This document shows, piece after piece, positions 61,477 through 64,000 of a stretch of DNA of 64,000 nt. The notes beneath the pieces are model-generated. The model made no database searches. It was given only the letters and a program-made list of their open reading frames with translations, and had not been told where the DNA came from. The DNA is taken from NCBI GenBank assembly GCA_902196205.1, contig CABIKM010000055.1:1-64000 (forward strand), read 5' to 3'. Numbering within the stretch: the stretch's first letter is position 1; every line of letters begins with the position of its first letter. Position numbers and translations under genes: made by a program. The DNA is from Candidatus Methylomirabilis lanthanidiphila. Lineage in GTDB: Bacteria; Methylomirabilota; Methylomirabilia; Methylomirabilales; Methylomirabilaceae.

Positions 61477-61497
61477 AACCCGGAACGACGGGTTTTT
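61477..61497 (+). terminator. Intrinsic terminator
   Basis: AACCCG (61477-61482) pairs with CGGGTT (61489-61494), with a run of five T to 61497. It follows the 37-residue gene and closes the GDPD region before the acyl-CoA synthetase gene. Confidence 0.7.
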
Positions 61498-61741
61498 CTG
61501 GTTGCGCACCCGCGCTGCCTTACGCTATCTTAAAGGAGTCATCATCTACAACGCACCAATCCTGAGTTCGTCGATGTCCGAGTCTGTTAAAGGGGCGGTA
61601 AGACGCTCACACCGCATGGCCGCTCCTGAGGGTTCTCAAGAATTCCAATAGTGTATGAACCTTTATTGAGAGGCTTCGCTCCCTGGGCGCAGGCATGCCG
61701 TCGGTGGGAAAAGAAGTGACCGGACGTTCAAGGAGTACAGA

Positions 61742-63484
61742 ATGGCGGGCACAGTTGCTGCCATGAACCAAGGCTTGGACCGGCCTTGGTTCGCCTACTA
61801 TGACCCGTGGATTCCAAGGCACCTCGAGTATCCGGATATCCCGCTCCATCGTTTTCTCACAACCTCGGCCAGGAACCATCCCGATCGAACCGCGATCATC
61901 TTTTATGGCAGGAGACTCACCTATCGCGCCCTGGACGATGCCGCCACACGATTTGCTGCCGCCCTTGCGGACCGCGGACTGGCCAAAGGCGACAGGGTCT
62001 CGCTCTTTCTCCCGAACTGCCCCCAGATGGTGATCGCCTACTACGGCACATTGCGAGCTGGTGGACTCGCAGTCTCGACCAGCCCGCTCTATTCCACACG
62101 AGAGCTGGAACATCAACTGAACGACTCCGGCGCCGAGACTATCGTGGTATTGTCGAAACTCTACCCGCTCGTCAAGGAGGTTGCGCCAAGGACCGGCCTC
62201 AAACGGATCATCGTCGCGAATATTAAGGAGTATTTCCCACCCATGCTCCGGCTGCTCTTTACGCTCCTGAAGGAGAAACGCGAGGGGCATCGACCTCCGA
62301 TAGAGCGACGGCCTGGAACGGAGTGGTTTTCGGAGATGCTTGCCTCCGCTCCCGCGACGCCCCCCGCAACCACAGTCGGCGCTGACGATCCGGCGCTGCT
62401 GCAATATACCGGAGGCACGACAGGCGTGGCGAAGGGCGCGATGCTCACGCACAGGAATCTGGTGGCCAATACAATGCAGATCGCCGCATGGATGATGAAG
62501 CCTGCCGCCCGCTCAGTCGAGGGAGAGAGCGGCGACGCTGAGGTCTTCCTCGGGGCGATCCCGTTTTTTCACATCTATGGGATGACGGTAGTCATGAATC
62601 TCTGTATCTCGCTGGGCCACACGATGGTACTCTTGCCGCAATTCAAGACACAGGAAGTCCTGGATACGATCGCCAAATACCGACCCACCCTCTTCCCAGG
62701 CGTCCCAACGATGTACGTAGCCATCAACAATCATCCCGATGTCGGCAGGTACGACCTCCATTCGATCAAGGCCTGCCTGAGCGGGGCTGCGCCATTACCG
62801 ATTGAGGTTGCCAACAGATTTGAAGCGTTGACCGGCGCTCGCCTGGTGGAGGGGTACGGTCTGACTGAGGCCTCGCCGGTCACGCACGCCAACCCGCTGT
62901 TTGGCGCCAGGAAGGTCGGGACGATCGGCCTGCCGCTCCCGGACACCGACGCCAGGATCGTAGACCTGGAGACCGGTGAGCGCACGCTGCCGTCGAAAGA
63001 GATCGGCGAGGTGGCGGTCAAAGGCCCCCAGATCATGGCCGGCTATTGGCATCAGCCCGGCGAGACCGCCATGGTACTCCGGGATGGGTGGTTGTACACA
63101 GGCGACATCGGCTATATGGACGAGCAGGGCTACTTCACCATCGTCGACCGGAAAAAGGAGATGATCATCGCGGGCGGTTTCAACGTCTATCCTCGGGAGG
63201 TTGAAGAACCGCTGTATGAACACCCGGGGGTCAAAGAGGTGGTCGCCGTTGGTCTGCCCGACCCCTACCGTGGAGAGACAGTAAAGGTGTATGTCGTTCT
63301 CAAAGAGGGGGAGCGCGTCACCGAGCAGGAGATCATCGACTTTTGTAAGCCGCGGATGGCCAAACACAAGGTACCCACCCTGGTCGAGTTCAGACAAGAG
63401 CTGCCAAAGACACTTGTGGGTAAAGTGCTCCGTCGCGCCTTGCGTGAAGAAGAGATGGCTAAGCGGAAGTCACAAGACGTCTGA
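61742..63484 (+). CDS. Long-chain acyl-CoA synthetase (AMP-dependent)
   Basis: 580 residues; AAGGAG six bases upstream. ANL superfamily motifs in order: the P-loop-like LLQYTGGTTGVAKGAMLTHR (near 220-238), VEGYGLTEASPV (near 370), GWLYTGDIGYMDEQGYFTIV (near 450), RKKEMIIAGGFNVYPREVEE and the catalytic lysine in KTLVGKVLRR (near 560). It activates fatty acids as acyl-CoA, for degradation or as primer supply. It could feed the megasynthase at the other end of the window, but there is no operon link. Confidence 0.94.
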   Translation: MAGTVAAMNQGLDRPWFAYYDPWIPRHLEYPDIPLHRFLTTSARNHPDRTAIIFYGRRLTYRALDDAATRFAAALADRGLAKGDRVSLFLPNCPQMVIAYYGTLRAGGLAVSTSPLYSTRELEHQLNDSGAETIVVLSKLYPLVKEVAPRTGLKRIIVANIKEYFPPMLRLLFTLLKEKREGHRPPIERRPGTEWFSEMLASAPATPPATTVGADDPALLQYTGGTTGVAKGAMLTHRNLVANTMQIAAWMMKPAARSVEGESGDAEVFLGAIPFFHIYGMTVVMNLCISLGHTMVLLPQFKTQEVLDTIAKYRPTLFPGVPTMYVAINNHPDVGRYDLHSIKACLSGAAPLPIEVANRFEALTGARLVEGYGLTEASPVTHANPLFGARKVGTIGLPLPDTDARIVDLETGERTLPSKEIGEVAVKGPQIMAGYWHQPGETAMVLRDGWLYTGDIGYMDEQGYFTIVDRKKEMIIAGGFNVYPREVEEPLYEHPGVKEVVAVGLPDPYRGETVKVYVVLKEGERVTEQEIIDFCKPRMAKHKVPTLVEFRQELPKTLVGKVLRRALREEEMAKRKSQDV

Positions 63485-63532
63485 AACGACTTGGGCGCTG
63501 GAGACCGGTCCAAGCATTTCGCCGGATGTGTG

Positions 63533-64000
63533 ATGCGAATTATTCCGCCGCCGATCCGCAACATGAAGCTCCGCGACCAGTTGAGCGATCTGTTGAAGGA
63601 GGCGCTTCGAAGGGAAGGTCGGGCTGGACCGCTATATCTACTCCGCTCGTTCGAGGATATGGTGAGCGGGCAGAGGCAGCCGGCCCTTGAAGGCCAGTTG
63701 CACGCGGAGTTGTCCGCAGCAACCGACAGGATTGACGCCTATCGCCGGGTGTTGGAGCGAGTATCACAACGGAGGTGGGGTTCGACCGCTCCAGTGGAGC
63801 GAGCATTGGAAGAGGCTGCGCATCTTTTTAATGAGGGTCTCTTCTTCGAGGTGCACGAGGTCCTGGAGGCGGTATGGCTCACGCAAGCCGACGGGGTACG
63901 TCTCCTGTTGCAGGGGCTCATCCAGATCGCAGTCGGATTTCACCACCTGGAGAACCACAATCTCAGAGGCGCTCTGTTCCTCCTGTGGGAAGGAAGTGAA
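63533..64000 (+). CDS. DUF309 family protein, 5' part (runs off the window)
   Basis: 156 residues to the window edge, no stop. The DUF309 signature HLFNEGLFFEVHEVLEAVWL and LLLQGLIQIAVGFHHLENHN begins near residue 98; the N-terminal 95 residues are helical and variable. The ATG at 63533 has a poor ribosome site; a later Met (NMKLRDQ) is possible. DUF309 proteins are small helical bundles of unknown function with conserved Glu/His that could bind metal. Confidence 0.75.
   Translation, partial: MRIIPPPIRNMKLRDQLSDLLKEALRREGRAGPLYLLRSFEDMVSGQRQPALEGQLHAELSAATDRIDAYRRVLERVSQRRWGSTAPVERALEEAAHLFNEGLFFEVHEVLEAVWLTQADGVRLLLQGLIQIAVGFHHLENHNLRGALFLLWEGSE

Noticed and set aside
1-64000. tRNA, rRNA or prophage
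   Set aside because: I looked for tRNA T-loop and CCA-like patterns, rRNA blocks and phage structural genes and saw none.

Overview
The window is a bacterial chromosome segment of about 59-60 % G+C by eye. It contains a complete dnaA with an origin-like region, a hopanoid-type sugar epimerase, an NAD biosynthesis operon (nadA-nadC-nadB), a glycolate oxidase pair (glcD/glcE), copper homeostasis genes and several dispersed palindromic repeats. This mix fits an environmental Gram-negative lineage such as NC10/Methylomirabilota. That assignment is inference from gene content only; no ribosomal or other marker gene was available to test it.

Layout. (1) 118-19627, minus strand: one probable six-gene operon. 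It runs from a 2520-residue enzyme (two nitronate-monooxygenase-like domains, KS, AT, ACP, KR), through a second megasynthase (KS, AT, DH, phosphopantetheinyl transferase), a free-standing carrier protein, an alkaline-phosphatase-superfamily hydrolase and an alpha/beta hydrolase, to a large secreted adhesin-like protein. Together these carry every activity needed for a reducing, self-priming, iterative polyketide/secondary-lipid synthase. (2) 20.4-24.8 kb, minus: glcD, glcE and a class-III aminotransferase, separated by repeats. (3) 24.9-26.8 kb: origin-like region and dnaA. (4) 26.8-29.4 kb: frameshifted hpnA, a broken hicA/intact hicB pair and a brnT/brnA toxin-antitoxin pair. (5) 29.4-32.3 kb: repeats and relics of transposases and tyrosine recombinases around a nitronate monooxygenase gene. 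(6) 32.3-37.5 kb, minus: envelope operon htrA-like, DUF192, active M16 peptidase, inactive M16 homologue, ccdA. (7) 37.8-45.6 kb: suhB-like phosphatase, a tiny rubredoxin-like gene, cstA, a second IMPase-family phosphatase, YtxH/DUF948 membrane proteins, an almost ORF-free transcription unit, a universal stress protein, a kelch protein and a DUF433/DUF5615 pair. (8) 45.8-52.2 kb: a nonsense-interrupted AbiJ-like gene, then a copper locus (csoR, a frameshifted FAD reductase, a YHS-tagged copA, a PCYCGC-motif protein with an in-frame UGA, a mini-YHS protein). (9) 52.2-64 kb: secreted and HEAT-repeat proteins, a gene-poor stretch with relics, the nad operon, a zinc-type alcohol dehydrogenase, a glycerophosphodiesterase, an acyl-CoA synthetase and the start of a DUF309 gene.

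The observations I rate highest are: an in-frame UGA exactly at the first position of a conserved CxxC in the PCYCGC protein (candidate selenoprotein); the split megasynthase operon with a tandem NMO fusion; and 7-bp-periodic repeat arrays of three sequence classes, two of which lie in frame inside copA. Several genes are interrupted (hpnA, the FAD reductase, the AbiJ-like gene, hicA). Whether these are true decay or assembly error cannot be decided from the sequence alone.
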